In this document: positions 16,048-24,206 of the stretch, piece by piece
Layout: each line of letters opens with the position of its first letter
Position numbering within the stretch: position 1 is the first letter of the stretch
Position numbers and translations under genes: made by a program
Notes under the pieces: generated by a model
The model's input: the letters and a program-made list of their open reading frames with translations, nothing else
Database searches by the model: none
Told to the model about the DNA's origin: nothing
Assembly (NCBI RefSeq): GCF_030767025.1
Contig: NZ_JASITE010000003.1
Coordinates: forward strand, 62,001-126,000
Source of the DNA: Nocardia sp. CC227C
GTDB lineage: Bacteria; Actinomycetota; Actinomycetes; Mycobacteriales; Mycobacteriaceae
Length of the DNA stretch: 64,000 nucleotides
Direction of reading: 5' to 3'

Positions 16048-17250
16048 CTAGCCGAGTCGGTCGCGCCGGGCGATCAGGAAGTTGCGCTCCGACTGGTTCG
16101 CGGTGATCTGGGCCGCGGTGTCGAAGGCCCGCTGTGCTTCCCGGCTTCGTCCGAGGCGGGCGAGGAGGTCACCGCGGATCGCGTGGAACAGGTAATAGTT
16201 CCCGAGGTCCAGGTCATCCACCACGCGAAGTGCCGCTGCGGGGCCGTGGACCTCGGCGAGTGCGACCGCGCGGTTGAGCGCCGCGACCGGACCGGCGTCG
16301 AAGTGCAGGAGGCGGTCGTACAGTGCCAGGATCTGAGTCCAGTCGGTGACGGGGTCCGTGTGCACGGCGTTTATCGCGGCCAGGATCTGATACCGGCCCG
16401 GCTGGTCGCGGCGCAGGCACGCGCGGACGATCGCGCGGCCCTCCAGGACCAGATCGGCGTTCCAGCGTGAGCGGTCCTGGTCGGCCAGCCGAACCAGGCC
16501 GCCGTCCGGGTCGGTGCGGGCGGCGCGGCGGGCCTCGATCAGCAACATCAGCGCGAGAAGTCCGGCGGCCTCCGGTTCGTCCGGCATCAGTTCCACCAGC
16601 AACCGGGCGAGGCGGATCGCCTCGGCGCACAGATCGGCGCGGGCCAGTTCGGCGCCGGAGGTCGCGACGTATCCCTCGTTGAAGATCAGGTAGAGCACCG
16701 CGAGCACCGCACGGAGGCGATCGGGCAGATCGGCGTCGCTGGGCACCCGGTAAGGGATCTTGGCATCGCGTATCTTCGCCTTCGCCCGGACGAGGCGCTG
16801 CGCCATCGTCGGTTCGGGCACCAGGAAGGCGCGGGCGATCTCGGTCGTGGTCAGCCCGCCGAGCAGCCGCAGCGTGAGTGCAACCTGTGCGGGCATGGCC
16901 AGGGCCGGGTGGCAGCAGGTGAACACCAGCCGGAGGCGGTCATCGCGCACGGGACCCTCCTCGTCGGGTTCGTCCGGGCAGTGCAGGCGCTGAGCCTCGG
17001 CGTGCTTGTGCGCGCGGAGCGATTCGCGGCGTAGCTCGTCGATGGCCCGGTTGCGGGCGGTGGTGATGATCCAGCCGACCGGGCTGGGCGGCATGCCGTC
17101 GGCCGGCCAGCGTCGCAGGGCGGTGGTGAACGCTTCGGCGACGGCGTCCTCGGCCGTGCCGATGTCGCCGAGCCCGCGCACGAGCACGGCGACAGCCTTG
17201 CCGTACTCGGCGCGGAACACGGCTGCGATCTCCTGCGGTGTCGGACTCAA
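16048..17250 (-). CDS. ECF42-type RNA polymerase sigma factor with TPR-like C-terminal extension
   Basis: A 400-residue sigma factor. Region 2 is [65 protein letters not shown]. Region 4 is [52 protein letters not shown]. About 200 further residues follow and include [32 protein letters not shown], the TPR-like tail known to be needed for activity in the ECF42 group. The start is a TTG at 17250 that overlaps the YciI stop as TTGA, so it is translationally coupled. The gene order DHFR-fold protein, YciI/DGPF protein, sigma factor is the recognised ECF42 neighbourhood. No anti-sigma factor is encoded nearby. Confidence 0.92.
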   Translation of the reverse strand: MSPTPQEIAAVFRAEYGKAVAVLVRGLGDIGTAEDAVAEAFTTALRRWPADGMPPSPVGWIITTARNRAIDELRRESLRAHKHAEAQRLHCPDEPDEEGPVRDDRLRLVFTCCHPALAMPAQVALTLRLLGGLTTTEIARAFLVPEPTMAQRLVRAKAKIRDAKIPYRVPSDADLPDRLRAVLAVLYLIFNEGYVATSGAELARADLCAEAIRLARLLVELMPDEPEAAGLLALMLLIEARRAARTDPDGGLVRLADQDRSRWNADLVLEGRAIVRACLRRDQPGRYQILAAINAVHTDPVTDWTQILALYDRLLHFDAGPVAALNRAVALAEVHGPAAALRVVDDLDLGNYYLFHAIRGDLLARLGRSREAQRAFDTAAQITANQSERNFLIARRDRLG

Positions 17251-17588
17251 TACGGTTCCACGTCCTGGAACGGGCGGACCTCGATCGGCAGCGTGGTCGC
17301 GGCGGCCGCCTTGCGCCCCCACTCCAGGGCGACATCGAGGTCGGGGGCGGTGATCACCCAAATCCCGCCGATGTGCTCCTTTCCCTCGACGTAGGGGCCG
17401 TCGGTGACCATGCCGTCGGCGCGCACGACGGTCGCGGTGCCCGGCGCGTGCAGGCCGCCGGTGAACACCCACGAGCCACTCTCGCGCAAATCCTGGTTGA
17501 ACCGGTGCAGATCGGCCGCGATCCGGGCCATGGTCGCGGGGTCCGGTTCGCCTTCGGGCTGGTAGATAGAGAGCAGGTATTTCGGCAT
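17247..17588 (-). CDS. YciI/DGPF-family protein
   Basis: A 113-residue protein of the YCII-related (DGPF) family. It starts [16 protein letters not shown], carries [42 protein letters not shown] with the DGPYVEGKE motif, and has a late [14 protein letters not shown] strand. Family members are small alpha+beta barrels of unclear enzymatic role. They are the classic operon partner of ECF42 sigma factors, and the sigma gene start overlaps this stop codon. Confidence 0.93.
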   Translation of the reverse strand: MPKYLLSIYQPEGEPDPATMARIAADLHRFNQDLRESGSWVFTGGLHAPGTATVVRADGMVTDGPYVEGKEHIGGIWVITAPDLDVALEWGRKAAAATTLPIEVRPFQDVEPY

Positions 17589-17594
17589 GGGTTC

Positions 17595-18179
17595 CTACTT
17601 GCGGGTGTAGCGGGCGATGATCACGCCCGTGGTGGTGGTGACGCTGCCGGTGAGGTCGAACTCGGTCAGTGGGGCGGGGCCCTCGAACAGCCGAGTGCCG
17701 GAGCCCAGGGTGAGCGGGTGGATCAGCAGCGTGTAGGTGTCGACGAGGCCGGCGGCGTGCAGGTCGCGGACCAGTGCGGCGCTGCCGATGATCGTCAGGT
17801 CCTTGCCCGGCTCGGCCTTGAGCTTTGCCACCGTCTCAGCGGCGTCGCCCGACAACAGGATCGAGTTCTGCCAGGCGTCCGCGTTCTCCAGAGTTCTGGA
17901 GGCGACATACTTGGTGGCCGCGTTCATGTGCGTGGTGAACGGGTTGTCGTCGGTGCGGGTGCCCCAGGCGGTGATGAAGTCCTTCCAGGTCCGGTGTCCG
18001 AACAGCATATCGGTCGGGTCGGCCATACTCTTGCCCATCTCGTGGCCCATGACTTGGTCGTTGTACTTGCCGCCCCAGCCCCCGTGGGTGAAGCCACCGC
18101 GGGTGTCCTCGTCGGGGCGGCCGAGGCCCTGGACGACTCCGTCGAGGGTGATGGACAACGTGGCGTTGACTTTGCGCAT
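17595..18179 (-). CDS. Dihydrofolate reductase-family protein in ECF42 operon
   Basis: A 194-residue RibD_C/DHFR-fold protein beginning [39 protein letters not shown]. It continues with [74 protein letters not shown] and a final ARYTRK. The ATG at 18179 lies about 8 bp after AGGGAG. It is the first gene of a three-gene operon with YciI (7-bp gap) and the ECF42 sigma factor. A TGTCGA promoter element lies upstream. The substrate is unknown. Confidence 0.9.
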   Translation of the reverse strand: MRKVNATLSITLDGVVQGLGRPDEDTRGGFTHGGWGGKYNDQVMGHEMGKSMADPTDMLFGHRTWKDFITAWGTRTDDNPFTTHMNAATKYVASRTLENADAWQNSILLSGDAAETVAKLKAEPGKDLTIIGSAALVRDLHAAGLVDTYTLLIHPLTLGSGTRLFEGPAPLTEFDLTGSVTTTTGVIIARYTRK

Positions 18180-18230
18180 GATCATTCTCCCTTGCTCCTG
18201 CGGACCGCACCTCCGCGTCCCGCTCACCTT

Positions 18231-18260
18231 CTACACGAAGAGCCACCGGCGAAATCGACA
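18231..18260 (-). promoter_or_regulatory. Candidate ECF42-dependent promoter
   Basis: Reading on the minus strand, TGTCGA (18260-18255) is followed after 17 bp by CGTGTA (18237-18232). The element lies 52 bp upstream of the first gene of the operon. TGTCGA is the -35 sequence reported for autoregulated ECF42 promoters as I recall it; the -10 match is less certain. Confidence 0.5.
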
Positions 18261-18520
18261 CCTGCGCCGAACTTTTTCCCGAACCCGGGAATGGAGGCTG
18301 ACGGCGAGCGCGCCGCCTCGCCGCCCGGACAACGGGACTCCCGCAGGGGAGGTGACGCTCTCGCCCGATCCCGCAGCGGCCACGTTCCGAGTGCTGCAAT
18401 GCATGGTGCGGACACGCTTCTGCGTGTCGTCGGAAGTCCACTGCTGCGCCACTCGGCCGACAAGATCGGGCACGCATTGGGCACGCGATCATGCTCTGGA
18501 TGAATCTGCTCAGGTCAGGG

Positions 18521-18596
18521 TGGTGCCCTCGGCAGGATTCGAACCTGCGACACCCGCTTTAGGAGAGCGGTGCTCTATCCCCTGAGCTACGAGGGC
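18521..18596 (-). tRNA. tRNA-Arg (anticodon CCU)
   Basis: Read on the minus strand, the gene starts GCCCTCG at 18596 and folds as a complete cloverleaf. The acceptor GCCCTCG pairs with CGAGGGC, the D arm is GCTC...GAGC, and the anticodon arm CCGCT-CTCCTAA-AGCGG places CCT at the anticodon. The T arm is GCAGG-TTCGAAT-CCTGC. The discriminator A is followed by an encoded CCA (18523-18521). The anticodon CCU reads the rare AGG arginine codon. No integrase or att duplication was seen next to it. Confidence 0.95.
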
Positions 18597-18708
18597 TGGG
18601 TGGGGGCGCGGGGCGCCGCCTACCTGGACGCCGGGGAGTCTACCGGGTCACAGGGGTGAGGGCAGCATGCACGGGGGTGGGGGTGTTCGTCCAGGGGTTA
18701 TCGGTGGG

Positions 18709-19728
18709 TCAGGGGGATTCGGGGGTGTGGGTGTCGGGGCGGTGGAGGAGGGCGGTGGCTATGCCGGAGACGGTGCGGTCGGGGTCGTGGGTGAGGTGGC
18801 GGAGGGTGGGGGTCGTCAGGGGGGTGGGGAGTTCGGCGAGGGCCTGGGTGAGGCGGATGCGGGGGGCGGGATCTGTTGGGTGGGTGGCTAGTTCGTTGGT
18901 GAGGGCGGTGAGGATGGGGGTGGACCAGGCGGGGTCGCGGGCCAGGGTGCCGAGGATTTCGGCGGCGTCGATGTCGTTGGGGCCGGTGGCAACGGTGTGC
19001 ACGAGGACGGGGATGGATGCGGTGACGCCGCGGGCGCCCGCCGCCAAGGCCGCGTGGCGGCGGATGGCCGGGTCGGGGTCCGCCAGGGCGTCGGTGAGGG
19101 CCGCGGTCGCCTCGTCACCGGGCAGTTCGGCCAGCGCCAGCACCGCGCGCAGGCGGGTGGCGGTGTCGTCCGAGCGCAGGCCGCGGGCCACGCGCGGCAC
19201 GCCGTCACCGCCCGCGCGGGCCAGCGCCCAGCGCAGCGCGCCCGCGACATTGGGGTCGGATTCGGTCAGGACCGCGTCGGCGAGCAGGTCGGCGGGCATG
19301 GCGGTGTCCTCGGCGGGGGCGAGGACGGCCTGTTGGCGGCGGGCGGCGTCGGGGGAGCGCAGGGCGTGCAGGAGTTCGACGATGCGCAGGACGTCGCGCC
19401 AGCCGTCGGGGTTCGCGGCGTCGACCGTGCGGAGGCGATCCAGCAGTTCGCGTTCGCGGTCGAGCCGGTCCTCGGTCTTTCGGATGAGGTCGCCGACCAG
19501 GGCGGAAGGGCTGAATTCGGGATCGTCGAGCGCGCGGCCGATCTCGCGCAGGGACAGTCCCAGCGAACGCAGCCCTTCCAGCAGGAAGAGGCGGCGGATG
19601 TCGGCGGCCGCGTACTCGCGGTAGCCGCCCAGCGTGCGGCCCGTCGGCCGGACCAGCCCGAGCGAGTCGTAGTGCCGGAGCATGCGGGCGCTCACGCCGA
19701 GCCGCCGCGCCACCTCACCGATCAGCAC
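18709..19728 (-). CDS. MerR-family regulator with HEAT-repeat C-terminal domain
   Basis: A 339-residue protein. The first 70 residues are a MerR winged helix (MLIGEVARRLGVSARMLRHYDSLGLVRPTGRTLGGYREYAAADIRRLFLLEGLRSLGLSLREIG). A helical linker follows, then HEAT-type repeats such as DTATRLRAVLALAELPGDEATAALTDALADPDPAIRRHAALAAG and GPNDIDAAEILGTLARDP. The usual small ligand-binding domain is replaced by a helical solenoid, suggesting it senses a protein or a large ligand. It starts with GTG and overlaps the end of the upstream HEAT gene by 7 bp. The palindrome at 20395-20415 is the probable operator of the pair. Confidence 0.9.
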   Translation of the reverse strand: MLIGEVARRLGVSARMLRHYDSLGLVRPTGRTLGGYREYAAADIRRLFLLEGLRSLGLSLREIGRALDDPEFSPSALVGDLIRKTEDRLDRERELLDRLRTVDAANPDGWRDVLRIVELLHALRSPDAARRQQAVLAPAEDTAMPADLLADAVLTESDPNVAGALRWALARAGGDGVPRVARGLRSDDTATRLRAVLALAELPGDEATAALTDALADPDPAIRRHAALAAGARGVTASIPVLVHTVATGPNDIDAAEILGTLARDPAWSTPILTALTNELATHPTDPAPRIRLTQALAELPTPLTTPTLRHLTHDPDRTVSGIATALLHRPDTHTPESP

Positions 19729-20381
19729 GCATTCGCCTCCTTCCGATCCGGTCCGAGCGCGACGACCCGGCGCGCCTCGTCGACGGCGAGCTCGAAACCG
19801 GCGTCCGGGTCGCGCAGCAGCCGCTGCGTGGCGCGGGCGTGTGCGTGGACCGCCGCGTCCCGGCTGGCGGCGGCCGCCTGCAACACCGGTTCGATCACCT
19901 CGCCCAGCGTGACCAGGGCGCGGCTCAGGCTGAGCTGTAGCTCCCGGTCGCCGCGGCCGAGCAGCGCACCCAGTTCCGTCGCCAGGCCCGCCCGCTCGGC
20001 CTCGGGTACCAGAATGACAGCGGCCCGCCAGGCACTGCGCGCCACCTCGTCGTCGGCGTCACGGAGCAGCCCGGTCGTGATGTCGGGCCACACCCCGCGG
20101 TACCCGATCTTGGACAGCGTGTGCAGCGCCTGACTACGGGCCTGCGCCGGCTCCGCCCGGAGTTCGGCGCGCAGTCGCGGCACGGTGAGTTCCGGCGGAT
20201 AGCGGGTCAGCGCCCAGGTGAGCATGTCGCGCACGAAGAAGTCCGGCTCGATCGCGCACCGGGCGACGAGTGCGTCGACGACATCCGGCTCGCGCCGGGT
20301 GCCGATCGCCAGTGCCGCCGCGAGCCGGGTGGACGAGTTCTCGGCGGCCAGACCGGCGAGTAGTCCCTCTCGTGTGTTCAT
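19722..20381 (-). CDS. HEAT-repeat protein
   Basis: A 219-residue all-helical solenoid. Repeats include STRLAAALAIGTRREPDVVDALVARCAIEPDFFVRDMLTWALTRYP, ARSQALHTLSKIGYRGVWPDITTGLLRDADDEVARSAWRAAVILV and ELQLSLSRALVTLGEVIEPVLQAAAASRDAAVHAHARATQRLL. It has no catalytic motif, signal peptide or membrane segment. The ATG at 20381 lies only about 8 bp after a -10-like TTCAGT. This suggests a leaderless or very short-leader transcript from the MerR-style promoter at 20395-20415. It is coupled to the MerR-HEAT gene by a 7-bp overlap, so the two probably form one sensory unit. Confidence 0.85.
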   Translation of the reverse strand: MNTREGLLAGLAAENSSTRLAAALAIGTRREPDVVDALVARCAIEPDFFVRDMLTWALTRYPPELTVPRLRAELRAEPAQARSQALHTLSKIGYRGVWPDITTGLLRDADDEVARSAWRAAVILVPEAERAGLATELGALLGRGDRELQLSLSRALVTLGEVIEPVLQAAAASRDAAVHAHARATQRLLRDPDAGFELAVDEARRVVALGPDRKEANAC

Positions 20382-20394
20382 GCCGCCACTGAAC

Positions 20395-20415
20395 ACCTTG
20401 TCACCGTGACAAGGT
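20395..20415. promoter_or_regulatory. 21-bp palindrome, MerR-type operator
   Basis: ACCTTGTCAC-C-GTGACAAGGT is a perfect 10+1+10 palindrome. On the minus strand a TTGACC -35 overlaps it, and a 19-bp spacer, the distorted spacing of MerR promoters, leads to TTCAGT, 8 bp before the HEAT gene ATG. Its right edge touches the stop codon of the monooxygenase gene (20415-20417). Confidence 0.75.
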
Positions 20416-21878
20416 CAAGCGCGCACGGCGACCTCGTAGTCGCCCGGCTCGAACTTGCGCGCCTTCCAGCGGAACAGCACGGTGGCGCCCGGCCAGTTGT
20501 TGGTGATGCGTCCGGAGGCATTGCGGTACCAGCTGGAGCAGAAGTTCCAGGGGGTGTCCTTCAACCGGTGCTGGAGCCAATCGTCCCAGGACTGTTCGAC
20601 ATTCGGGCGGGCGGACACGAAGCTGCCCGGCCGCCGCGCCAGATAGCCGATGGCCTGGCGGATGTAGCGGGCCTGCGCCTCCAGCATGTAGATGATGGAA
20701 CCGGAGCCGACATTGGTGTTCGGGCCGTACATCATGAACATATTGGGGAAGTGCGGCACGGACATGCCCAGGTAGGCGCGGGCGCCCTCGGCCGCCCACT
20801 CGTCGGCCAGCTTGCGGCCGCCCAGTCCGTAGATATTCATGGGCGCGAGGAATTCGGTGCCCTTGAAACCGGTGCCGTAGATGATCACGTCGACCTCGTG
20901 TTCGACCCCGTCGGCGGTGCGGATGCCGGTCGGTGTCACCGCCTCGATGGCGGTGGTCTCCACGGCCACATTCGGCCGCGCCAGCGCGGGGAAGTACTCG
21001 TTGGAGAACAGCCCGCGCTTGCAGCCCGCCGCGTAGTCGGGGGTCAGCTTGGCGCGCAGCTCCGGGTCGGGCACCTGCTGCTCGCGGTGCCGGTCGGCGA
21101 TGGCGATCACGGGCTTCTTGATCGCGGGGATATCGGTGAGCGCCAGCGCGAGCACCTCGAAGAAGGACCAGATCGCGAAGCGCTCCGCCAACCGCGTGGG
21201 CGGCACGTATTTGAACAGCGCGTGGTGCAGCGCCGAGTACTCGGTGTCGAACTTCGGCAGCACCCAGGCCGCCGAACGCTGGAAGAGAGTGAGGTGCGCG
21301 ACCGTCGGCGCGATGGCCGGAATGTATTGGATGGCACTGGCTCCCGTGCCGATGCAGGCCACCCGTTTGCCGGTGAGATCGACGCCGTGATCCCACTGCG
21401 CCGAATGGAAGGCCGCACCGGTGAAGGAGTCGATGCCCGGCAGCTGCGGCACGGCCGGCCGGGACAGCTGGCCGACGGCCGGAACGAGGATGTCGGCGGT
21501 GCGGGTCGCGCCGTCCGCGGTGGTGACCCGCCAGACGCCCGCCCGCTCGTCGAATTCGGCGTCGGTGACCTCGACGCCGAATTCGATGTGCTCGGGGATG
21601 CGATGCTTGTCGGCGACCGCGCGCATGTATTCGTGGATGTCGCGCTGATGCGAAAAGCGGCGCGGCCAATCGGATTTCGGCTCGAACGACCACGAGTACA
21701 GCGGTGAGGGCACATCGCAGGCCGCGTTCGGGTAGGTGTTCTCCCGCCAGACGCCGCCCAGATCCGCGGCCTTCTCCAGCAGGGTGAAGTTGCCTATGCC
21801 GTGGCGGCGCAGTTCCAGCGCCATGCCCAGGCCCGCGAAACCCGCGCCGATGATCAGGATGGACGGCTCACGACTCAT
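20415..21878 (-). CDS. Flavin-dependent monooxygenase, Baeyer-Villiger type
   Basis: A 487-residue flavoprotein. The FAD motif is ILIIGAGFAGLGMALELRRHG and the NADPH motif is GKRVACIGTGASAIQYIPAIA. Between them FTGAAFHSAQWDH fits the class B fingerprint FxGxxxHxxxW(P/D) of Baeyer-Villiger monooxygenases. Other family landmarks are WRENTYPNAACDVPSPLYSWSF near the N-terminus and YGTGFKGTEFLAP and MMYGPNTNVGSGS near the C-terminus. The reaction would insert oxygen next to a ketone or oxidise a heteroatom using NADPH and O2. The ATG at 21878 was chosen because the Rossmann motif begins a few residues later. It is divergent from fadD across a 502-bp gap. Confidence 0.92.
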   Translation of the reverse strand: MSREPSILIIGAGFAGLGMALELRRHGIGNFTLLEKAADLGGVWRENTYPNAACDVPSPLYSWSFEPKSDWPRRFSHQRDIHEYMRAVADKHRIPEHIEFGVEVTDAEFDERAGVWRVTTADGATRTADILVPAVGQLSRPAVPQLPGIDSFTGAAFHSAQWDHGVDLTGKRVACIGTGASAIQYIPAIAPTVAHLTLFQRSAAWVLPKFDTEYSALHHALFKYVPPTRLAERFAIWSFFEVLALALTDIPAIKKPVIAIADRHREQQVPDPELRAKLTPDYAAGCKRGLFSNEYFPALARPNVAVETTAIEAVTPTGIRTADGVEHEVDVIIYGTGFKGTEFLAPMNIYGLGGRKLADEWAAEGARAYLGMSVPHFPNMFMMYGPNTNVGSGSIIYMLEAQARYIRQAIGYLARRPGSFVSARPNVEQSWDDWLQHRLKDTPWNFCSSWYRNASGRITNNWPGATVLFRWKARKFEPGDYEVAVRA

Positions 21879-22380
21879 ATACCGAAGGTAGAGGGCCGGG
21901 CGGTCGGTAGCGAAGACATCGCGGGACATGGAATCCATATTTTCGGCCAGCAGTGCGTGCGGGCAGCGGAGTACCCCCCCGGGTCACTGTCTCAACCAGC
22001 GAGTCTTCGCTCGACTGGACAGCTCAGAAAGCAACGCTTATATTTCACGGAAGAATTTACTTCAATTTGCTTGTCTCGGTTCGGGATTGGTGTTTTCTGC
22101 GGCGCCGCAGGGGGTGTCGTTGCCCATCGATGCCGTGCTGAGACCTCCGGGTCGGCTCGGCGCTGCGTGGGGCGGCGACGTGTCGGCATTCGGCTTGCGG
22201 GCGGCGAAGGTGGGGTTCGCCGCCCGCAAGTCGGCACATAATCTGCGGCGCGCTGCCCTCACTTTCCCGGCTCCGGGCGTGTTCGGTACCCCCGGTCACA
22301 CAATGTCCGAATTCGGCTATCCTCGCCGGTTAGTGACCCGTCTCACGGTCACTCAGGGAAGTGCAAGGGAGCGGTTGGAA
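21879..22380. other. 502-bp intergenic region with AT-rich patch, strong hairpin and operator-like repeat
   Basis: No gene is supported here. From about 22015 to 22095 the DNA is distinctly AT-rich for this genome and includes CTTATATTTC, a possible promoter. CTGCGGCGCCGCAG (22097-22110) is a perfect palindrome. A 15-bp perfect stem runs 22194-22208 with 22216-22230, with a 7-nt loop, like a strong terminator without a T-tract. AGTGACC-N8-GGTCACT (22332-22353) is an inverted repeat 28 bp before the fadD start and looks like a TetR-type operator. Confidence 0.6.
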
Positions 22381-24018
22381 ATGTTGAGCACCATGCAGGA
22401 TGAGCAGTTGTCGCTGGCGACGCTGCTGCAGTACGCATCCACCTTCCAGGGCGACAGCACCGTGTCCACCTGGACCGGGGAGGGCGTCCGGACGCAGACC
22501 TACCGGGAGATCGGGGCCGATGCGGCGCGGTTGGCCAATGCCCTGCGTGGACTCGGCGTCGGCATCGGCGATCGGGTCGGCACCTTCATGTGGAACAACA
22601 ACGAGCACATGGTCGCGTACGTGGCCGTGCCCGCCATGGGCGCGGTGCTGCACGCACTGAACATCCGGCTGTTCCCGGAGCAGTTGATCTACGTCGCCAA
22701 TCACGCCGAGGACCAGGTCGTGATCGTGGACGGCACGCTGCTGCCCATGTTCGCCCAGTACCTGCCCAGCCTGAAGACCGTGCGCCACGTCATCGTGGCC
22801 AACGGCGACGCCGCCGCGCTCACCGCCCCCGAGGGCGTGCAGGTGCACTCCTACACCGACCTGCTCGCGGCGCAGCCGGACAGCTTCGACTACCCGATCA
22901 TCGACGAACGCTCCGCCGCGGGCATGTGCTACACCTCCGGCACCACCGGCGATCCCAAGGGCGTCGTCTACTCGCACCGCTCCAACTGGCTGCACGCCGC
23001 CCAGGTGTGCGCGCCCAACGGCATGGGCTTCACCGCCGACGACACCGTGCTGGCCATCGTTCCGCTGTTCCACGCCAATGCCTGGGGCATCCCGTACGCC
23101 GCGCTCATGTCCGGGTCGAACCTGCTCATGCCCGACCGTTTCCTGCAGCCCGCACCGCTGCTGGAGATGATGGCCGCGGTCCAGCCCACCTTCGCGGCGG
23201 CCGTGCCGACCATCTGGGGCGGCGTGCTGGCCACCCTGGCCGCGCAGCCGCAGGACATCTCGCATCTGCGCACCTGTGTGGTGGGCGGTGCGGCGGTGCC
23301 GCCGTCGATGATGCACGCCTTCGAGGAGAAGTTCGGCGTGAAGCTGCTGCACGCCTGGGGCATGACCGAGACCTCGCCGCTGGGTTCGGTCTCGCATCCG
23401 CCGACCGGCACCGAGGGCGACGAGCGCTGGGCCTACCGCTACACGCAGGGCCGCTTCCCGGCCGGTGTGCAGGCGCGGCTGGTCGGCGACGACGGCAATG
23501 TCGTTCCGAATGACGGTGTTTCGCTGGGTGAGCTGGAGGTCAAGGGCCCCTGGATCACCGCCTCCTACTACTCGCCCGACGGCGCGCAGGTCGATCCGGA
23601 CAAGTTCCACGACGGCTGGCTGCGCACCGGCGATGTTGGCAAGATCAGCCCCAACGGCTATCTGACGCTGGTGGACCGCTCCAAGGACGTGATCAAGTCC
23701 GGCGGCGAGTGGATCTCGTCGGTGGACCTGGAGAACGCGATCGTGGGGCACCCGGCCGTGGCCGAGGCCGCCGTCATCGGCATTCCGGACGAGAAGTGGG
23801 ACGAGCGGCCGCTGGTCGCGGTGGTGCTGGCCGAGGGCGCCGCGGCCAAACCCGAAGAGCTGCGCGAATTCCTGGCCGACAAGTTCGCCAAGTGGCAGCT
23901 GCCGGAGTACTGGACGTTCATTTCCGAGGTGCCGAAAACCAGTGTGGGCAAGTACGACAAGAAGCGGCTGCGCGCTCGGTACGCCGAGGGCGAGCTGACG
24001 GTGACCAAGCTGTCCTGA
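22381..24018 (+). CDS. Fatty-acid-CoA ligase (FadD family)
   Basis: A 545-residue AMP-forming acyl-CoA synthetase with all core motifs in order. These are CYTSGTTGDPKGVVYSHRS (P-loop, A3), VPLFHANAWGIPYAALMSGSNLLMP (A4), GWGMTETSPLGS-type HAWGMTETSPLG (A5), GWLRTGDVGKISPNGYLTLVDRSKDVIKSGGEWISS (A7-A8) and the final SVGKYDKKRLR with the catalytic Lys (A10). It would activate a medium- or long-chain acid as acyl-AMP and then the CoA thioester. The ATG at 22381 follows AAGGGAG. A 15-bp hairpin at 24037-24074 ends the transcript. The upstream inverted repeat suggests TetR-type control; the exact chain-length specificity is unknown. Confidence 0.95.
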   Translation: MLSTMQDEQLSLATLLQYASTFQGDSTVSTWTGEGVRTQTYREIGADAARLANALRGLGVGIGDRVGTFMWNNNEHMVAYVAVPAMGAVLHALNIRLFPEQLIYVANHAEDQVVIVDGTLLPMFAQYLPSLKTVRHVIVANGDAAALTAPEGVQVHSYTDLLAAQPDSFDYPIIDERSAAGMCYTSGTTGDPKGVVYSHRSNWLHAAQVCAPNGMGFTADDTVLAIVPLFHANAWGIPYAALMSGSNLLMPDRFLQPAPLLEMMAAVQPTFAAAVPTIWGGVLATLAAQPQDISHLRTCVVGGAAVPPSMMHAFEEKFGVKLLHAWGMTETSPLGSVSHPPTGTEGDERWAYRYTQGRFPAGVQARLVGDDGNVVPNDGVSLGELEVKGPWITASYYSPDGAQVDPDKFHDGWLRTGDVGKISPNGYLTLVDRSKDVIKSGGEWISSVDLENAIVGHPAVAEAAVIGIPDEKWDERPLVAVVLAEGAAAKPEELREFLADKFAKWQLPEYWTFISEVPKTSVGKYDKKRLRARYAEGELTVTKLS

Positions 24019-24036
24019 TCCGTTCCGATCGAATCC

Positions 24037-24074
24037 CGGTGGCGGGTGCGACTTCTCGTTCGCACCCGCCACCG
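24037..24074 (+). terminator. Hairpin terminator after fadD
   Basis: A 15-bp perfect stem (24037-24051 with 24060-24074) with an 8-nt loop lies 18 bp after the fadD stop codon. As is usual in high-GC actinobacteria there is no T-tract. Confidence 0.75.
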
Positions 24075-24151
24075 CCGTTCGTGGTGACACGGTTGCGCTG
24101 TCATGCGTGATTGCCGCCGCGCGTGACAGCCATTACAGTGGAGCTCCAATG

Positions 24152-24167
24152 GGAACGTCAGCGTTCC
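24152..24167. promoter_or_regulatory. Inverted repeat upstream of PucR-type regulator
   Basis: GGAACG-TCAG-CGTTCC is a perfect 6-bp inverted repeat 40 bp before the regulator's ATG. It lies in a patch with further ACGT-containing half sites (24170-24180). It is a candidate operator, possibly autoregulatory. Confidence 0.4.
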
Positions 24168-24206
24168 TAAACGTCGGCGTTTTCAGCAGCTGTAGTGGAG
24201 TCGCGC

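Noticed and set aside
18228..18708. A genomic-island junction at tRNA-Arg(CCU)
   Set aside because: This tRNA type is a common integration site, but I saw no integrase and no repeated 3' tRNA end nearby, and flanking base composition does not change.
18997..20133. A long plus-strand frame opposite the MerR and HEAT genes
   Set aside because: Its translation is Gly/Arg/Gln-rich without domains, and both minus-strand genes have clear helix-turn-helix and HEAT features with a translational overlap.
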